Positions 63,205 through 64,000 of a stretch of DNA of 64,000 bases are shown here, piece after piece. A program made the translations under genes and the position numbers. The notes beneath the pieces are model-generated. The model was not told the origin of the DNA, did no database searches, and worked only from the letters and a program-made list of their open reading frames with translations. Source of the DNA: Sporosarcina jiandibaonis. Its GTDB lineage: Bacteria; Bacillota; Bacilli; Bacillales_A; Planococcaceae. Where the stretch lies: contig NZ_JAAOIY010000002.1 of assembly GCF_013184495.1 (NCBI RefSeq), positions 62,001-126,000 on the forward strand. The letters run 5' to 3'. Numbering within the stretch: the stretch's first letter is position 1; each line of letters opens with the position of its first letter.

Positions 63205-64000
63205 TTGTTATTACTTGTAGCACTAACAGCAATTATTGCGCCATTATTTTTTCTAGTAATCTTAAGAATGTCAGCGTTAAAGGGAATGTTTTTTAGTTCA
63301 ATTATTGTAATTATTTTAGGACTGACAGTTTGGGGAATGAAAGGCGAAATTGTTTTAGCGTCAATCTTGCAGGGAGGACATAAGGCGTTAACGATTCTAT
63401 TAATATTATTCGGGGCGGTAGTATTACTAAACACGCTAACAAATATAGGCGCGGTGGCACGGATTAACCAAGGGTTCCAAAGCATTTCAGGCGATATGCG
63501 CGTGCAAGTCGTGATTGTCGGATTTTTATTTGGCGCATTGATAGAAGGGGCTGCGGGATTCGGAACGCCGGCCGCAGTAGTTGGTCCATTGATGTTTGCG
63601 TTAGGGTTTAATCCGATGGCGGCAGCCGTTTTAGCTTTGATCGCGGATAGTTCGGCTGTCCCGTTCGGAGCAGTTGGTACGCCGGTCGTTGTAGGGTTGA
63701 GTAATCTCCCTGGAGCTGACTTGGTTCTCTATCATGAAGTGGCTCAGAAAATAACGATGCTGGACTTTTTCGCGGGAACTTTTATCCCATTCACGCTCAT
63801 TGTCATTTTAACGGTGTTTTTCGGTAAAAAGAAAGGTTTGACAGATGCTTTCGCGTTACTTCCATGGGCGTTACTTGTCGGAATTGGATATACGTCTTCC
63901 GCGTTTCTATATGCAACGCTTTTCGGACCTGAGTTTGTCTCGATTCTAGCATCGCTAACTGGTTTAGTTCTTGCGGCAGGAACCGCAAAAGCAGGGTTTC
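63205..64000 (+). CDS. lctP: L-lactate permease, N-terminal part (cut by window edge)
   Basis: 265 codons inside the window with no stop; the gene runs off the right edge. TTG start with GGAGGAGG about 7 nt upstream. Multiple transmembrane helices and the LctP family motifs are present: [19 protein letters not shown] and [19 protein letters not shown]. It imports L-lactate (possibly glycolate) with protons. Regulation: promoter, cre site and palindrome in the leader. The C-terminal half cannot be checked. Confidence 0.94.
   Translation, partial: MLLLVALTAIIAPLFFLVILRMSALKGMFFSSIIVIILGLTVWGMKGEIVLASILQGGHKALTILLILFGAVVLLNTLTNIGAVARINQGFQSISGDMRVQVVIVGFLFGALIEGAAGFGTPAAVVGPLMFALGFNPMAAAVLALIADSSAVPFGAVGTPVVVGLSNLPGADLVLYHEVAQKITMLDFFAGTFIPFTLIVILTVFFGKKKGLTDAFALLPWALLVGIGYTSSAFLYATLFGPEFVSILASLTGLVLAAGTAKAGF

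Noticed and set aside
1..64000. Prophage, IS elements, tRNA or rRNA genes
   Set aside because: No transposase, integrase, structural phage gene, inverted-repeat-bounded element or RNA gene was recognised on either strand.

Overview
The window reads as chromosomal DNA of a mesophilic, moderately AT-rich Gram-positive member of the Bacillales, most likely Planococcaceae close to Sporosarcina (inference). The reasons are strong AGGAGG-type ribosome sites, many TTG/GTG starts, SAM and T-box leaders, CcpA- and CodY-like sites, des-desK-desR, a bacillithiol-linked YtxJ, and a ureABCEFGD cluster whose UreC active-site numbering matches the Sporosarcina pasteurii enzyme. No rRNA, tRNA, IS element, prophage or CRISPR array was seen.

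Layout. 1-2.4 kb: methionine ABC importer (metNIQ, minus strand, metQ cut by the window edge) under a SAM riboswitch. 2.5-9.5 kb: TSUP permease, MgtE, a PBP4-type DD-peptidase, a polar amino-acid ABC importer and a small membrane protein behind a G10 tract. 9.6-16.7 kb: RluF, then a tRNA-Trp T-box leader and trpEDCFBA without trpG. 16.8-25 kb: a DUF4003 protein, a five-gene oligopeptide importer and an LD-carboxypeptidase. 25-30.2 kb: the complete urease operon. 30.3-34.3 kb: thioesterase, SUKH protein, lipoprotein, coiled-coil protein, VOC protein and a second TSUP permease. 34.5-39.8 kb: seven-gene ABC export locus with three tandem paralogous membrane proteins, a YtrA-type GntR regulator, two ATPases and a further permease. 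40.3-44.3 kb: NERD-domain protein and a TldD/TldE protease pair. 44.4-49.2 kb: small membrane, lipoprotein and DNA-repair-like genes, MscL, PAP2, PlsY, YtxJ. 49.4-52.3 kb: cold-responsive desaturase with its DesKR two-component system. 52.5-55.2 kb: kynUBA tryptophan catabolism. 55.2-64 kb: PhoD-like hydrolase, a 53-residue membrane protein, a PBP5-like carboxypeptidase, D-serine dehydratase, GrpB-family protein, a YqcI/YcgG protein divergent from a DDAH-like amidinohydrolase, and a lactate permease running off the right edge.

How it fits together. The window holds both tryptophan synthesis (off when tRNA-Trp is charged) and tryptophan breakdown to anthranilate through kynurenine. Nitrogen scavenging (urease, peptides, D-serine, amino acids) and envelope maintenance (PBPs, LD-carboxypeptidase, desaturase, PlsY) are prominent.

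The most unusual signal is not a gene. Five intergenic arrays carry short motifs of three families (GTCGTTT; AGTGCAAGCAAA; CGGATATC) repeated almost exactly every 21 bp, two DNA helical turns, with unrelated sequence between the motifs. Three start just after intrinsic terminators and two flank the NERD gene. I know of no named element with this architecture.
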